A stretch of 64,000 bases of DNA from Allobosea sp. CRIB-10 (GCF_900112185.1 NZ_FOKP01000001.1:248001-312000), one strand, 5' to 3'. Shown: positions 1-10,467, numbered from the stretch's first letter. Translations and numbers: made by a program. The notes: generated by a model not told the origin, from the sequence alone.

Positions 1-1
1 A

Positions 2-388
2 AAAACGGCGGCAGGTGGCATCGTCCGGCCCGCAGCGCTGGCGCGCTTCACCGCGCTCGGCCAGGACGCCGGCGCGCTCTATGCCCGGACAGGCCAGCGC
101 GGCTTGCGCCAAGTGCTCGCCGTCGCCGAGGACGCCGGCGATGTCGGCCGGGCTGCCAAGCTCGCGGCGGCCAAGCCGTCGACCGTGCGCGCAACTCTCA
201 GATTGCTCGGGCGCTCGGCGTTGGTGCTCGGCGCGCTCAGCCTGCAGACAGCCGGCTGGATGCTGGCGCTGCTCGGCTACGCACTGGCCGTCGCCATGGC
301 CGCGCAGCGCTTCGGCTGGTGGCTCGGACGGCTCGGTCGAAAGCGTCGCGCCATCTCTCGCATGGAAGCGTCCGCGCCAACTCCCTGA
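2..388 (+). CDS. C-terminal part of an unidentified membrane protein (5' end outside window)
   Basis: The reading frame is open from the first bases of the window to TGA at 386-388, giving about 128 residues with no convincing start, so this is the tail of a longer gene. The visible part is alanine- and leucine-rich. It has one or two hydrophobic segments near the end (around SLQTAGWMLALLGYALAVAM) followed by a very basic RLGRKRR stretch, as expected for a membrane protein with a cytoplasmic tail. I do not recognise the family. A TTG at 104 could be read as a start, but the frame upstream of it is equally well formed. Confidence 0.6.
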   Translation, partial: KTAAGGIVRPAALARFTALGQDAGALYARTGQRGLRQVLAVAEDAGDVGRAAKLAAAKPSTVRATLRLLGRSALVLGALSLQTAGWMLALLGYALAVAMAAQRFGWWLGRLGRKRRAISRMEASAPTP

Positions 389-490
389 CGTAGAGGGAGC
401 AAGAAAAATGAAAATTCCGAAACCCGAAAGCGAAAGCGCACCTGGAGCCGGCAAAGCGGGACCAACAACAAGATCACTGGTCCTTACGTC

Positions 491-703
491 ATGTCCCCGC
501 TTCTTCGCCGCGCCGGCTTCATCCTTTCCTTCGCCATCGTCGCGATGGCGCTCCAGGCGCAGCTCACCGCCCGCCCGACGCTCCAGCTCGCTACTCAGGT
601 CAGCGACGCACAGGTCGTCTTCGAGAAGTCGTCACGCCCGCGCGTCGGCCGTGTCACCGAGTCACGCCGCATGCCGCGGCCGGTCACCACGAAACTCGCC
701 TGA
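491..703 (+). CDS. possible small exported or membrane protein, 70 aa
   Basis: This short open frame begins MSPLLRRAGFILSF, followed by a hydrophobic stretch ending ALQAQ, which looks like a signal peptide or single membrane anchor. A basic, Ser/Thr-rich tail follows. It ends 13 bases before the rimO stop codon on the other strand. No clear Shine-Dalgarno sequence precedes the ATG, and the frame is open for some distance upstream. An alternative ATG at 410 in another frame has a better ribosome site but encodes low-complexity sequence. No family is recognised. It may be a chance ORF. Confidence 0.3.
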   Translation: MSPLLRRAGFILSFAIVAMALQAQLTARPTLQLATQVSDAQVVFEKSSRPRVGRVTESRRMPRPVTTKLA

Positions 704-715
704 GCCGAAGCGGTC

Positions 716-2035
716 TCAGACCGCAATGCCGTGCAAATCGTAGGCGTCGGCGCGCTCGATCTTCACCGTGACGATGTCGCCAGGCCGGAGCGGCCGCCGG
801 CTCGAGACATAGACATTGCCGTCGATCTCGGGCGCATCCCATTTCGAGCGGCCCTTGGCGACTGTCGGCCCGGCCTCGTCGATGATCACCGGAATGCGCT
901 TGCCGACGCGACCCTTGACGATGCGGGCCGAGACCTCGGCCTGCGTCTTCATGAAGCGATGCCAGCGCGCCTCCTTCTCGTCCTCCGTGACCAGCGGCAG
1001 GCCGAGATCATTGGCGGTCGCGCCCTTGACCGGCTCGTATTTGAAGCAGCCGACTCGCTCCAGCTTTGCTTCCTTCAGCCAGTCGAGGAGGAAGTCGACG
1101 TCGTCCTCGGTTTCGCCGGGGAAGCCGACGATGAAGGTCGAGCGGATGGCGAGGTCGGGGCAGATCTCGCGCCATTTCCGGATCCGCTCCAGCGTCTTCT
1201 CGTGATGGGCCGGCCGGCGCATCGCCTTCAGCACGGAAGGCGAGGCATGCTGGAACGGGATGTCGAGATAGGGCAGCACATTGCCCTCTGCCATCAGCGG
1301 GATGACCTCGTCGACATGCGGGTAGGGGTAGACATAGTGCATCCGCACCCAGACACCCATCTGGCCAAGCTCGCGCGCCAGTTCGAAGAAGCGGGTGCGG
1401 ACCTCGCGGTCCTTCCACATCGACGGCGCATATTTGATGTCGAGCCCATAGGCGCTGGTGTCCTGCGAGATCACCAGCAATTCCTTGACGCCGGCCTTGA
1501 CCAGCTTCTCGGCCTCGCGCAGCACGTCGCCGATCGGCCGCGAGACTAGATCGCCACGCAGCTTGGGGATGATGCAGAAGCTGCAACGGTTGTTGCAACC
1601 CTCTGAAATCTTTAGGTAGGCGTAGTGCCGCGGCGTCAGCTTGATGCCCTGGTCCGGGACGAGATCAATGAAGGGATCGTGCTTGGGCGGCACGGCCTGA
1701 TGCACCGCCGAGACGACGCTCTCATAGGCCTGCGGGCCGGTGATCGCGAGCAGGTTCGGGAAAGCGTCGCGGATCTGCTCGGGCTCGGCGCCCATGCAGC
1801 CGGTGACGATGACCTTGCCGTTCTCGGCCATCGCCGAGCCGATCGCCTCCAGCGATTCCTGCTTGGCGCTGTCGAGAAAGCCGCAGGTGTTGACGATGAC
1901 GACATCAGCGCCCGCATGGCTCTTGCTGAGCTCGTAGCCCTCCGAGCGCAGCGAGGTGATGATGCGTTCGGAATCGACGAGCGCCTTCGGGCACCCGAGG
2001 GAGACGAACGAGATTTTCGGCGCGACGGCGTTCAT
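716..2035 (-). CDS. rimO: ribosomal protein S12 methylthiotransferase RimO
   Basis: A radical-SAM enzyme that adds a methylthio group to an aspartate of ribosomal protein S12. The start at 2035 ([20 protein letters not shown]) gives 439 aa, the usual RimO length; the longer open frame upstream is low-complexity and unlikely to be coding. The N-terminal UPF0004 domain has cysteines in SLGCPK, VNTCGF and VTGCMG, which bind the second [4Fe-4S] cluster. The radical-SAM CxxxCxxC motif is visible as GCNNRCSFC near residue 155, and a TRAM-like domain closes the protein. [12 protein letters not shown] is characteristic of RimO rather than MiaB. It is transcribed alone. Confidence 0.95.
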   Translation of the reverse strand: MNAVAPKISFVSLGCPKALVDSERIITSLRSEGYELSKSHAGADVVIVNTCGFLDSAKQESLEAIGSAMAENGKVIVTGCMGAEPEQIRDAFPNLLAITGPQAYESVVSAVHQAVPPKHDPFIDLVPDQGIKLTPRHYAYLKISEGCNNRCSFCIIPKLRGDLVSRPIGDVLREAEKLVKAGVKELLVISQDTSAYGLDIKYAPSMWKDREVRTRFFELARELGQMGVWVRMHYVYPYPHVDEVIPLMAEGNVLPYLDIPFQHASPSVLKAMRRPAHHEKTLERIRKWREICPDLAIRSTFIVGFPGETEDDVDFLLDWLKEAKLERVGCFKYEPVKGATANDLGLPLVTEDEKEARWHRFMKTQAEVSARIVKGRVGKRIPVIIDEAGPTVAKGRSKWDAPEIDGNVYVSSRRPLRPGDIVTVKIERADAYDLHGIAV

Positions 2036-2303
2036 CGGCGGCGTAACTCTGACAGGGAAAGATGAGGGCGCGGCAAGGCCGGCACGATTGGCGCCTCTTT
2101 GATCCTTTTTGGACGAATTTGCAAATGCGCAGCTCTCACGCCGGCAGCGCCGCACGCTGGCCAAGGCATGCGAAAAGCGTGGAAACCGCAACAAGCCAGC
2201 ACTATCCCACCGGTGATGAGGCCGAGCAGGCCGCGCCGATGGAAGCCTAGTGCCTAAGCGCCACGGCACGAGCCGCCGCGCAACACCTTTCAGGAGGCCG
2301 GCT

Positions 2304-2837
2304 ATGGCTACGTTTTCTCTTCGCGTTTCGCGCACGCTGTCGATCGCGCTCTGCCTGTCGGCGCCGCTGGCGCCCGCCTTTGCCGGCGAAGGCGGCGGGG
2401 GCGGAGGCGGCGGTGGTGGTGGTGGCGATGATCGCTGGGCCGTGTTCCACAACCAGCCGAATCTGGGCCAAGCTGCGAGCAGCTATGGTCACATCGGCCG
2501 GGCCGATCGCGCCGCCGGGCCTCGTGCCGGCGGTGGCGCCATGGGACACCAGGTCGGCGTCGCTTCGGCCGACACCGTCCTGCCCGACGGCACGCGCATC
2601 CGCTCCATCGGTCTCGCCAGCGGCGACCGCTTCGTGACAACGATCACTCCGGACGGCGTAGTCCGTTCAGGCTTTCGCCCGGCCGGACAGCGGGCCGGCC
2701 AGCCCGGCGCTGCCAGCCGGACAACCTACAATCCGCGCACCGGGATCACCTCGACCTGGACCACCCAGGCCGACGGCACCCGCGTCGGTGTCCATGTCGA
2801 CCGTCAGGGCAATCGCTCGGTCTCGACCAGCCGATAA
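2304..2837 (+). CDS. glycine-rich exported protein, hypothetical
   Basis: This encodes 177 aa starting [15 protein letters not shown] with a clear Sec signal peptide ending near APAFA. The mature protein begins with a run of about a dozen glycines. The rest is polar, rich in Gly, Ser, Thr and Arg, with repeated Thr/Asp-Gly turns (DGTRI, DGVVR, DGTRV) that suggest short beta hairpins. The start is fixed by AGGAGG seven bases before ATG 2304. It lies between rimO and a convergent rhodanese gene and has no operon partner. No family is recognised; an envelope or secreted location is inferred only from the signal peptide. Confidence 0.7.
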   Translation: MATFSLRVSRTLSIALCLSAPLAPAFAGEGGGGGGGGGGGGDDRWAVFHNQPNLGQAASSYGHIGRADRAAGPRAGGGAMGHQVGVASADTVLPDGTRIRSIGLASGDRFVTTITPDGVVRSGFRPAGQRAGQPGAASRTTYNPRTGITSTWTTQADGTRVGVHVDRQGNRSVSTSR

Positions 2838-2870
2838 GCGAGTGCTCCATCAGCCAGCTGGGGCCGCCGC

Positions 2871-3734
2871 TCAGGCGGCTCCCGCCGCGACCGGCCGTTC
2901 CGGGTCCTGCGTCCAGTCGGTCATCGAGCCGTCATAGAGCGAGACCTCCTCGCGCCCGAGCAACTCCGACATCACGAACCAATTGAACGAGGCGGTGTGG
3001 CCGGTATTGCAATAGGAGATCACCGGACCGTTCGGCACCGAGCCGAACAGGGCAGCGAGCTCTTCGACCGGCCGGAAGCGCCCGGTCGCAGGATCGAAGG
3101 CAGCCACGTAGTCGCGGGACACGGCGCCGGGAATGTGTCCGGCGCGGGTGGCCTCGGCGGCCTTCTCCCTGCCCACGAAATAGCTGTCCGAGCGGGCGTC
3201 GACGAGCGTCGCGAGCTTGCTGCGCGAGGCGACGAGGGTGGCGTCGGCGGTACTGCGTAATTTCTGCTGCACCACGACCGGATACGGGGCCGCTGAATGG
3301 GGCTTGGACGGCCCGGTCTCGATCGGCAAGCGCAGCGAGCTCTGCCAACCCTTGAAGCCGCCATCGAGGATCGCCTGCTGGCCATGGCCGATCAGCTTCA
3401 GCGTCCAGTAGACGCGGGTCGCGGCGGCAAGGTCGCTGGCGGTGCGCCCGGCCGGCACGATCACGACCTTGCTCGGCGGCGTTACGCCAAGCCGGCCTGC
3501 CAGCTCCGCGAGATAGTCGAGCGGCGGCAGCATGCCCGGCGCATTGCCGACCTTGGCGCGCCAGCCGTCGGCGGCATAGTCGCTATGGACGGCGCCGGGG
3601 ATATGGCCGGCCTCGAAGGCCTGGCGCCCGCCCTCGGCGGCAGCGCGAATGTCGATGATGACGAGACCGGGCGTGCCCAGCGCGCCACGCAGGACTTCGG
3701 GAGACACCAGCCCCGAGGTCGGGATATCCGTCAT
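2871..3734 (-). CDS. two-domain rhodanese-like sulfurtransferase (SseA/TST type)
   Basis: This 287-aa protein has two tandem rhodanese domains. The N-terminal one (about 10-130) carries VIIDIRA and HIPGA motifs but has GRTAS where the active-site loop should be, so it is inactive. The C-terminal one (about 160-280) has the catalytic cysteine in SYCNTGHTAS. These enzymes move sulfane sulfur from thiosulfate or 3-mercaptopyruvate to cyanide or thiols. The ATG overlaps the stop codon of the OsmC-like gene (ATGA), so it is the last gene of the sulfur cluster and probably translationally coupled. The preferred donor (thiosulfate or mercaptopyruvate) cannot be read from the sequence. Confidence 0.9.
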   Translation of the reverse strand: MTDIPTSGLVSPEVLRGALGTPGLVIIDIRAAAEGGRQAFEAGHIPGAVHSDYAADGWRAKVGNAPGMLPPLDYLAELAGRLGVTPPSKVVIVPAGRTASDLAAATRVYWTLKLIGHGQQAILDGGFKGWQSSLRLPIETGPSKPHSAAPYPVVVQQKLRSTADATLVASRSKLATLVDARSDSYFVGREKAAEATRAGHIPGAVSRDYVAAFDPATGRFRPVEELAALFGSVPNGPVISYCNTGHTASFNWFVMSELLGREEVSLYDGSMTDWTQDPERPVAAGAA

Positions 3735-4168
3735 TCCGCGGCCTCCTGTTGCAGTTCGTCGACGACCACGAGCGAGGTGCTCATCTGCGCGGTCGCGCCC
3801 AGCATGATCGAAGCTGAGCAGTATTTTTCCTTCGACAATGTGACGGCGCGCTCGGCCTTGGCCTGCGACAGGCCGCGGCCGCTGACGCGATAGGCGATGT
3901 GGATCTTGGTGAAGACCTTGGGGTCTTCGCTCGCGCGCTCGGCCTCCACCTCGACCTCGCAGCCAGTCACCGCCTCGCGGCCCTTCTTGAGAATCTGCAC
4001 GACGTCGAAGCCGGTGCAGCCGGCGAGCCCGATCAGCAGCATCTCCATCGGCCGGATGCCGATATTGCGGCCGCCATATTCAGGCGCGCCGTCCATGATC
4101 ACGGAGTGGCCGCTGCCGGCCTCGCCCATGAAGGCCATGCCCTCGACCCATTTCGCCCGCGCTTTCAT
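3731..4168 (-). CDS. OsmC/Ohr family protein
   Basis: A 145-aa OsmC-fold protein. The family reduces organic hydroperoxides using two cysteines; here they are in LAGCTGFDV (about residue 51) and EKYCSASIML (about 117). The preceding GGRNIGIRPMEMLL helix matches the YhfA-like branch of the family better than Ohr. The start is supported by AGGAG five or so bases before the ATG. It lies 73 bp behind cysA and overlaps the rhodanese by four bases, so it probably belongs to the sulfate-transport operon. A role in handling reactive sulfur or peroxides during sulfur uptake is inference. Confidence 0.88.
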   Translation of the reverse strand: MKARAKWVEGMAFMGEAGSGHSVIMDGAPEYGGRNIGIRPMEMLLIGLAGCTGFDVVQILKKGREAVTGCEVEVEAERASEDPKVFTKIHIAYRVSGRGLSQAKAERAVTLSKEKYCSASIMLGATAQMSTSLVVVDELQQEAAE

Positions 4169-4241
4169 GGTCGTCTCCTGTCGTCGGAACGTGTCGGGCG
4201 ACAGGCATAACCCGTCAGGTGCGCGAAAGGCGAGGGCGGCA

Positions 4242-5288
<1,047 letters not shown>

Positions 5289-5305
5289 CGGAATGTCCCG
5301 CTATC

Positions 5306-6199
5306 TCAGTGACGACGGCTGGCGGCGATCGCATCGGCGAAGCGCCATTCCAGGACGGTTTTCAGGACGAGCGTGACGAGGGCCAGGCCCGCCAGCAGCG
5401 AGGCGACGGCGAAGGCGGCGGCGCCCATATACTCGTTGTAGAGGATCTCGACATGCAGCGGCATGGTGTTGGTCAGGCCGCGGATCTTGCCGGAGACGAC
5501 GGCGACTGCGCCGAACTCGCCCATGGCGCGGGCATTGCAGAGCAGCACGCCATAGAACAGGCTCCATTTCACATTCGGCAATGTCACCGTGAAGAAGGTG
5601 CGCCAGGGCGAGGCGCCGAGCGTCAGTGCCGCCTCCTCATCGGCCGAGCCGAGCGACTGCATATGCGGGATCAGTTCGCGCGCCACGAAGGGGAAGGTCA
5701 CGAAGATCGTCGCCAGCAGGATGCCCGGCACGGCGAAGACGATCTTGATGTCGTTGGCCGCGAGCCAGGGACCGAAATAGCCCTGCGCTCCGAAGAGCAG
5801 CACGAAGACCAGCCCCGAGATCACCGGCGAAACCGAGAAGGGCAGGTCGATGAAGCTGATCAGCAGGCTCTTGCCACGGAACTCGAATTTGGCGATCGCC
5901 CAGGCGGCTGCAAGGCCGATGATCACGTTGAATGGCACCGCGATCGCCGCGATGAGCAGGGTCAGCCGGATCGCCGCCAGCGCATCGGGTTCGAGGATCG
6001 CCTCGCGATAGGCCTGCCAGCCGCGCGCGCCGGCCTCGACGAAGACCGAGATCAGCGGCAGGAAGAGGAACAGGCATAGGAAAGCGAGCGAGATGCCGAC
6101 CAGCACGAACTGGACGATGCGGGATTCGCCCTTGACGCGCCGCGCGGCGCGCGCGGGCGCTAGGTCCTCGATCTGATAGGGCAGGCTGGCGTCAGACAT
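5306..6199 (-). CDS. cysW: sulfate ABC transporter permease CysW
   Basis: This 297-aa inner-membrane permease has about six membrane segments, the first around residues 32-55 (ending LPLISVF). The EAA loop that contacts the ATPase is visible as EEAALTLGASPWRTFF. It partners CysT, CysA and the periplasmic binding protein. GGAGG lies a suitable distance before the ATG, inside the end of cysT, and the two genes overlap by eight bases, indicating coupled translation. The product was assigned as CysW rather than CysT by position in the operon and by the PFNVIIGL and LPFSVSPVISG signatures recalled for CysW. Confidence 0.93.
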   Translation of the reverse strand: MSDASLPYQIEDLAPARAARRVKGESRIVQFVLVGISLAFLCLFLFLPLISVFVEAGARGWQAYREAILEPDALAAIRLTLLIAAIAVPFNVIIGLAAAWAIAKFEFRGKSLLISFIDLPFSVSPVISGLVFVLLFGAQGYFGPWLAANDIKIVFAVPGILLATIFVTFPFVARELIPHMQSLGSADEEAALTLGASPWRTFFTVTLPNVKWSLFYGVLLCNARAMGEFGAVAVVSGKIRGLTNTMPLHVEILYNEYMGAAAFAVASLLAGLALVTLVLKTVLEWRFADAIAASRRH

Positions 6200-7037
6200 C
6201 GCCGAACCTCCGGCGGGCGCTGGCCTGGATCAGGTTGACCAGCAGGATCAGCGAGAACGACAGCAGCAGCATGATCGTCGCGACCACGGCCGCCCCGGCA
6301 TAGTCGAACTGCTCCAGCCGGATCACGATGAGGAGCGGGGCGATCTCCGAGACCATCGGCACATTGCCGGCGATGAAGATCACCGAGCCGTATTCGCCGA
6401 CGGCCCGCGCGAAAGCGAGCACGAAGCCGGTCAATAGCGCCGGCAGCACCGGCGGCAGCAGCACGGTGAAGACGGTGCGCCAACGGCTGGCGCCGAGCAG
6501 GGCCGCGGCCTCCTCGATATCGGCCGGCAGCTCTTCCAGCACCGGCTGGATGGTGCGCACGACGAAGGGCAGGCCGATGAAGATCAGCGCCACCATGACG
6601 CCGAGCGGCGTATAGGCGACCTTGATGTCATAGGGCGCGAGCAGGCCGCCAATCCAGCCGTTCGGCGCATAGATCGCCGCAAGCGAGATGCCGGCGACGG
6701 CGGTCGGCAGGGCGAAGGGCAGGTCCACCGCTGCATCGATCAGGCGCCGGCCGGGGAAATCATAGCGGACGAGCACCCAGGCCAGGATCAGCCCGAAGAC
6801 GGCATTCACCGTTGCTGCGAAGAACGCTCCGAAGAAGGAGAGCTTCAGCGCCGCCAGCGTGCGCGGCGAGGTCGCAACCGCCCAGATATCGGCCGGGCCG
6901 GCGCTCGCCGCCTTGATGAATAGCCCGGCGAGCGGGATCAGCACGATCAGCGACAGCGCCGTCACGGTGATGCCCAGCGCCAGGCCGAAGCCGGGCAGGA
7001 TGCTGGGCTCGCGCCAGCGTGATACCGTCGCCGTCAT
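6192..7037 (-). CDS. cysT: sulfate ABC transporter permease CysT (CysU)
   Basis: This 281-aa permease subunit has a first membrane segment after a short basic N-terminus (SRWREPSILPGFGLALGI) and about six segments in all. The EAA loop is EEAAALLGASRWRTVF. DLPFALPTAVAGISL is the conserved segment of CysT permeases. It begins two bases after the binding-protein stop and overlaps cysW by eight bases. With CysW it forms the membrane channel for sulfate and thiosulfate. Confidence 0.93.
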   Translation of the reverse strand: MTATVSRWREPSILPGFGLALGITVTALSLIVLIPLAGLFIKAASAGPADIWAVATSPRTLAALKLSFFGAFFAATVNAVFGLILAWVLVRYDFPGRRLIDAAVDLPFALPTAVAGISLAAIYAPNGWIGGLLAPYDIKVAYTPLGVMVALIFIGLPFVVRTIQPVLEELPADIEEAAALLGASRWRTVFTVLLPPVLPALLTGFVLAFARAVGEYGSVIFIAGNVPMVSEIAPLLIVIRLEQFDYAGAAVVATIMLLLSFSLILLVNLIQASARRRFGDV

Positions 7038-7039
7038 GC

Positions 7040-8077
7040 TCAGCGGGCCGGCTTGTAGAGCTGGTCGAAGCTGCCACCGTCACCGAAATGGGTGGGCTGC
7101 GCCTTTGCCCAGCCGCCGAAGCTCTCGTCGATGGTGACGAGCTCGACCTTCGGGAAGCGGGCGATGTCCTTCGGATCGGCGGCTTCCGGATTGCGCGGCC
7201 GGTAATAGTGCTTGGCGATGATCGCCTGGCCCTTTGGCGTGTAGAGGAAGTCGAGATAGGCCTGCGCCTGGGCACGGGTGCCCTTGGCGTCGACATTGCC
7301 GTCGACCACCGTGACCGGCGGCTCGGCCAGGATCGAGAGCGAGGGCACGACGATGTCGAACTTGTCCTCGCCGAACTCCTTCTGCGCCAGGAAGGCCTCG
7401 TTCTCCCAGGACAGGAAGACGTCGCCGATGCCGCGCTGGGTGAAGGTCGTGGTCGCGCCGCGCGCGCCGGTGTCCAGCACCGGGACATTGGCGAGCAGCT
7501 TGCCGATATAGTCGCGGACCTTGGCCTCGTCCTTGTTGAAGGCCTTCTCGGCATAGGCCCAGGCGGCGAGATAGTTCCAACGGGCGCCGCCCGAGGTCTT
7601 CGGATTCGGCGTGATGATCTGCACGCCCGGCTTCACCAGGTCGCCCCAGTCCTTGATCGCCTTCGGATTGCCCTTGCGGACCAGGAAGACGATGGTCGAG
7701 GTGTAGGGCGAGGAGTTCTGCGGCAGGCGCTTCTGCCAGTCGAGCGGCAGCTTCTTCGAGCGTTGCGCCACCGCGTCGATATCACCCGCGAGCGCCAGCG
7801 TCAGCACATCGGCGTTGAGGCCGTCGATTACGGTGCGGGCCTGTGCGCCCGAGCCGCCATGCGACTGCCGGATCGTGGTGATCTTCTTGGCGTTCTTGCC
7901 GTTCCAGTCGGCGATGAAGGCCGCATTGATCTCGCGGTAGAGTTCGCGGGTCGGATCATAGGAGACGTTGAGCAGCTCGGTCTGCGCGCGGGCGCCGCTG
8001 ATCACGCCGAAGCACAGGGCGAAAGCTCCAAGCGCCAGGCCGGCTTGCAGCAGGCGGTGAAGTCTCTGTCGCGTCAT
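7040..8077 (-). CDS. periplasmic sulfate-binding protein (CysP/Sbp family)
   Basis: A 345-aa substrate-binding protein. The chosen start ([10 protein letters not shown]) has GGAG about nine bases upstream and gives a good signal peptide cut after ISGARA; the frame stays open upstream but that stretch is not signal-like. Family motifs are present: [13 protein letters not shown] at the mature N-terminus, [11 protein letters not shown] and [16 protein letters not shown], which line the sulfate pocket in Sbp/CysP. It is the first gene of the transporter operon. Whether it binds thiosulfate as well as sulfate cannot be told, so no gene symbol is given. Confidence 0.93.
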   Translation of the reverse strand: MTRQRLHRLLQAGLALGAFALCFGVISGARAQTELLNVSYDPTRELYREINAAFIADWNGKNAKKITTIRQSHGGSGAQARTVIDGLNADVLTLALAGDIDAVAQRSKKLPLDWQKRLPQNSSPYTSTIVFLVRKGNPKAIKDWGDLVKPGVQIITPNPKTSGGARWNYLAAWAYAEKAFNKDEAKVRDYIGKLLANVPVLDTGARGATTTFTQRGIGDVFLSWENEAFLAQKEFGEDKFDIVVPSLSILAEPPVTVVDGNVDAKGTRAQAQAYLDFLYTPKGQAIIAKHYYRPRNPEAADPKDIARFPKVELVTIDESFGGWAKAQPTHFGDGGSFDQLYKPAR

Positions 8078-8129
8078 CTCAGTGCTCCGTGTCGGACAGT
8101 TCGGAAAACCGTCGAAACGGCTCAAAACT

Positions 8130-8150
8130 GTTCTTAAAAACAAACAGAAC
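8130..8150 (-). promoter_or_regulatory. inverted repeat upstream of the sulfate transporter operon
   Basis: The 173 bp between the binding-protein start and cysG hold an AT-rich stretch with inverted arms GTTCT and AGAAC separated by 11 bases, about 55 bp before the ATG. In this GC-rich genome it marks the likely promoter/operator zone. It ends next to an ACGTTC-type sequence that also occurs upstream of the cysI operon. The regulator is unknown, and assigning it to a sulfur regulator is inference. Confidence 0.35.
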
Positions 8151-8250
8151 GTACTGAATTGGCGGTCATCGCTCAACTAGCGGGGGCAGTAGAGCCCTTC
8201 CAAACTTTTCGCGCCAGAGAGAAAACGCATCTCCGGCGGTTTGGTTCACA

Positions 8251-9708
8251 TCAGCCCTGAGCCAATTTTACACCGGCCACGGCCGGCAGCGCAGCCCCCA
8301 TGGCATGGCCGATCAGGACGAGGACGGGGCCGCGGCTCGGCAGCTCGCCGAGGCGCTCGGGCAGCTCCGCGATCGTGCTTGCGATCCGTGTTTCCGCCGG
8401 GGTGGTGGCGCCGAGCACGGCGATTGCCGGCGTCGCCGGATCGAGCCCGGCAGCGAGCGCCTTCTCGCGGAACAGTGGCAAGGTGGCGCGCGCCATATAG
8501 AGCGCCGTGGTTGCGGCCGGATCGGCGAGCGCCTTCCAGTCGAGATCCTGCGGCAGCTTGCCGTCGCGGGCATGGCCGGTGACGAATTGCAAGCGGCGGG
8601 CATGGTCGCGATGAGTAAGCGAAAGCCCGAGCGAGGCGGCCGCGCCCTGCGCCGCGGAGATGCCGGGCACGATCGCGATCGGGATGCCGGCGCGCTGGCA
8701 GGCCTCGATCTCCTCGCCGGCGCGTCCGAAGATGCCGGGGTCGCCGCCCTTCAGCCTGACCACATGCTTGCCCTGTGCAGCGAGTGAAACCAGCATCGCA
8801 TTGATGTCGTCCTGCTTCACTGCCGGACCATAGCCCTGCTTGCCGACCAGCATGCGCTTGGCCTCGCGCCGGGCGAGTTCGAGCACGCCGGCCGAAACGA
8901 GATCGTCGTAGAGGATGATGTCGGCGCTCTGCAGCGCCCGGATCGCCTTCAGCGTGAGCAATTCCGGATCGCCCGGGCCTGCGCCAACCAGCGTGACGCG
9001 GCCGTTTGGCGTGCCCCCGCGCTCGATCTCGTCGAGAGCGGCAGTGAGGTCGCTGCGATCATTCTCGTCGGGTCGGCGCTGGGGCTCGGCGAGGGCGCGG
9101 CTGGTGAAGCGTTCCCAGAAATCGCGGCGCAGCGGGAAGGAAAGCTCGCGTGCCTTGACCATCGGGCGCCAGTCATGCGCGGCCTGCGCCCAGGCCTTGA
9201 GACCGGCGGGAAGCAGCGCCTCGATCTTGGCCCGGATCGCCTGGCCGAAGACCGGAGCGGCGCCATCGGTCGAGATCGCGACCACCAGAGGCGAGCGGTT
9301 GACCAGCGAGCCGAAGGCGAAATCGCAGAATTCGGGCTTGTCGACCACGTTGACCGGCACGCCAGACTGCCGGGCCGCCGCGGCAAAGGCCCTGGCCTCG
9401 TCGAGCGATTCGACATCGGCAATGGCGAGCGCCGCGCCGTCGAGATCATCAGCCTGCCAGGTGCGGGGGAGCACGGTGACCGAACCGGCCGGCGGGTCAG
9501 CGGCGAGGCTTAAGAAAACCTCCGGCTGGTCGCCGGCGAGGATCAGCAGCGTCGAGCCCGCGGCGGCGAGCAGTTCCGCCTTCCACAGAGCGCCCTCGCT
9601 CGCACCCGCGAGCACGACCTTGCGCCCCTCCAGCTTGTGGAAGAGCGGCAGGGTCGCGAGCCGGTCGATCCGGCGCGGGGCAATAGCTTCCGGGTGTCTT
9701 GCACTCAT
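8251..9708 (-). CDS. cysG: siroheme synthase CysG (fused dehydrogenase/ferrochelatase and uroporphyrinogen-III methyltransferase)
   Basis: This 485-aa protein makes siroheme, the cofactor of the sulfite/nitrite reductase encoded upstream. The N-terminal Met8-like domain (about 20-220) contains VVLAGASEGA, a variant dinucleotide-binding loop, and NVVDKPEFCDFAFG with the conserved aspartate. The C-terminal SUMT domain (about 235-480) has VTLVGAGPGDPELLTLKA, LYDDLVS and VRLKGGDPGIFGR, the usual methyltransferase motifs. The start at 9708 overlaps the stop of the preceding small gene (ATGA), so translation is probably coupled. Confidence 0.94.
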   Translation of the reverse strand: MSARHPEAIAPRRIDRLATLPLFHKLEGRKVVLAGASEGALWKAELLAAAGSTLLILAGDQPEVFLSLAADPPAGSVTVLPRTWQADDLDGAALAIADVESLDEARAFAAAARQSGVPVNVVDKPEFCDFAFGSLVNRSPLVVAISTDGAAPVFGQAIRAKIEALLPAGLKAWAQAAHDWRPMVKARELSFPLRRDFWERFTSRALAEPQRRPDENDRSDLTAALDEIERGGTPNGRVTLVGAGPGDPELLTLKAIRALQSADIILYDDLVSAGVLELARREAKRMLVGKQGYGPAVKQDDINAMLVSLAAQGKHVVRLKGGDPGIFGRAGEEIEACQRAGIPIAIVPGISAAQGAAASLGLSLTHRDHARRLQFVTGHARDGKLPQDLDWKALADPAATTALYMARATLPLFREKALAAGLDPATPAIAVLGATTPAETRIASTIAELPERLGELPSRGPVLVLIGHAMGAALPAVAGVKLAQG

Positions 9709-9944
9709 CGTTGCGTCGCTGCGGCCTTCACATCGGGTTGCGCCTGACTGTCGCCCGCAGGTGGCATGAACAGCCACAGACCGGCAAGCACCAGGATGAT
9801 AAGCCGGAAGCAAAGATCGAACCAGCGCTCGCGCGGGCCGGGAGCGGAGTGACTCAGGGCGTCGTTCAACACGGCCTCCTCCCATTCATCGTCGCTATGG
9901 CGGTCGGCCGGCCGCCGCAGGCTGGTCTGGGCCGAACCGTGCAT
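9705..9944 (-). CDS. small single-span membrane protein between DUF934 and cysG
   Basis: Encodes 79 aa from MHGSAQTSLRR (9944), four bases after the DUF934 stop; a longer start at 9965 would overlap that gene. The N-terminal half is acidic and charged. One membrane segment follows (about LCFRLIILVLAGLWLFM), then a short polar tail. The stop overlaps the cysG ATG (ATGA). The four-base spacing and coupled stop argue that it is a true gene. No family is recognised; the setting suggests some link to siroheme or sulfite reduction, but no function can be assigned. Confidence 0.6.
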   Translation of the reverse strand: MHGSAQTSLRRPADRHSDDEWEEAVLNDALSHSAPGPRERWFDLCFRLIILVLAGLWLFMPPAGDSQAQPDVKAAATQR

Positions 9945-9948
9945 CGTC

Positions 9949-10467
9949 TCAGCCTGCCGCTGCATGCTTCAGCCGGGCCGAGCGGCGCCGATCGAGGATG
10001 TTGCCGCTGTCGCCATAGCCGCGCTGATAGCCATGGCTGATCTGGCCGAGCGCGTTGACCCATTGCTCTGCCGGCTGGCGCGCCGCGCTGGCCTCCGGCA
10101 GCTCGACCTCGTCGAAGCCGCAGGCGAGGGCATAGGCGAACTGGTCGACGATCAGCGGCCCGCTGGCGCGCAACGTGCCGGTGAAGCCGTGATTGCGGAT
10201 CAGGCGCGCCAGGCTGAAGCCACGCCCATCGCCGAAGGACGGGAAGCTGATCGCGATCAGCGAGAGTTGCCGCATGAGCAACTTGAGCTCGGGGATGCGG
10301 ACGGTGTTGGGGATGACGACGCCGATGCGCTGGTCGCGCGTCTTCTGCGCCAGCGCCTCCGGCAGCGCCGCCCAGTCGACGAGCGCATGCGAGAGATTGT
10401 CGATCGCCGCGCCTTCGCTGCGCGTCCAGATCTCGGCCTTGGCGCCGTGACGATCAAGCAACGGCAT
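9949..10467 (-). CDS. DUF934 family protein of the sulfite-reduction operon
   Basis: A 172-aa protein starting MPLLDRHGAKAEIW, with AGGAGG six bases before the ATG. Family features include GVVIPNTVRIPEL, the SFGDGRGFSLARL loop and FDEVELPE near the C-terminus. DUF934 proteins are recalled as constant neighbours of sulfite reductase genes in proteobacteria, but their biochemical role is not established. The gene overlaps the end of cysI by 14 bases. A helper role in sulfite or nitrite reduction, perhaps in electron supply, is inferred from context only. Confidence 0.88.
   Translation of the reverse strand: MPLLDRHGAKAEIWTRSEGAAIDNLSHALVDWAALPEALAQKTRDQRIGVVIPNTVRIPELKLLMRQLSLIAISFPSFGDGRGFSLARLIRNHGFTGTLRASGPLIVDQFAYALACGFDEVELPEASAARQPAEQWVNALGQISHGYQRGYGDSGNILDRRRSARLKHAAAG

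Noticed and set aside
15-743. Open frame over the first 740 bases
   Set aside because: Low-complexity Ser/Arg/Pro translation in a frame different from the membrane-protein tail and the small ORF.
2863-2879. GCCGCC/GGCGGC hairpin at the rhodanese stop codon
   Set aside because: Six-base arms overlap the stop codon and no T-tract follows, so it was not called a terminator.
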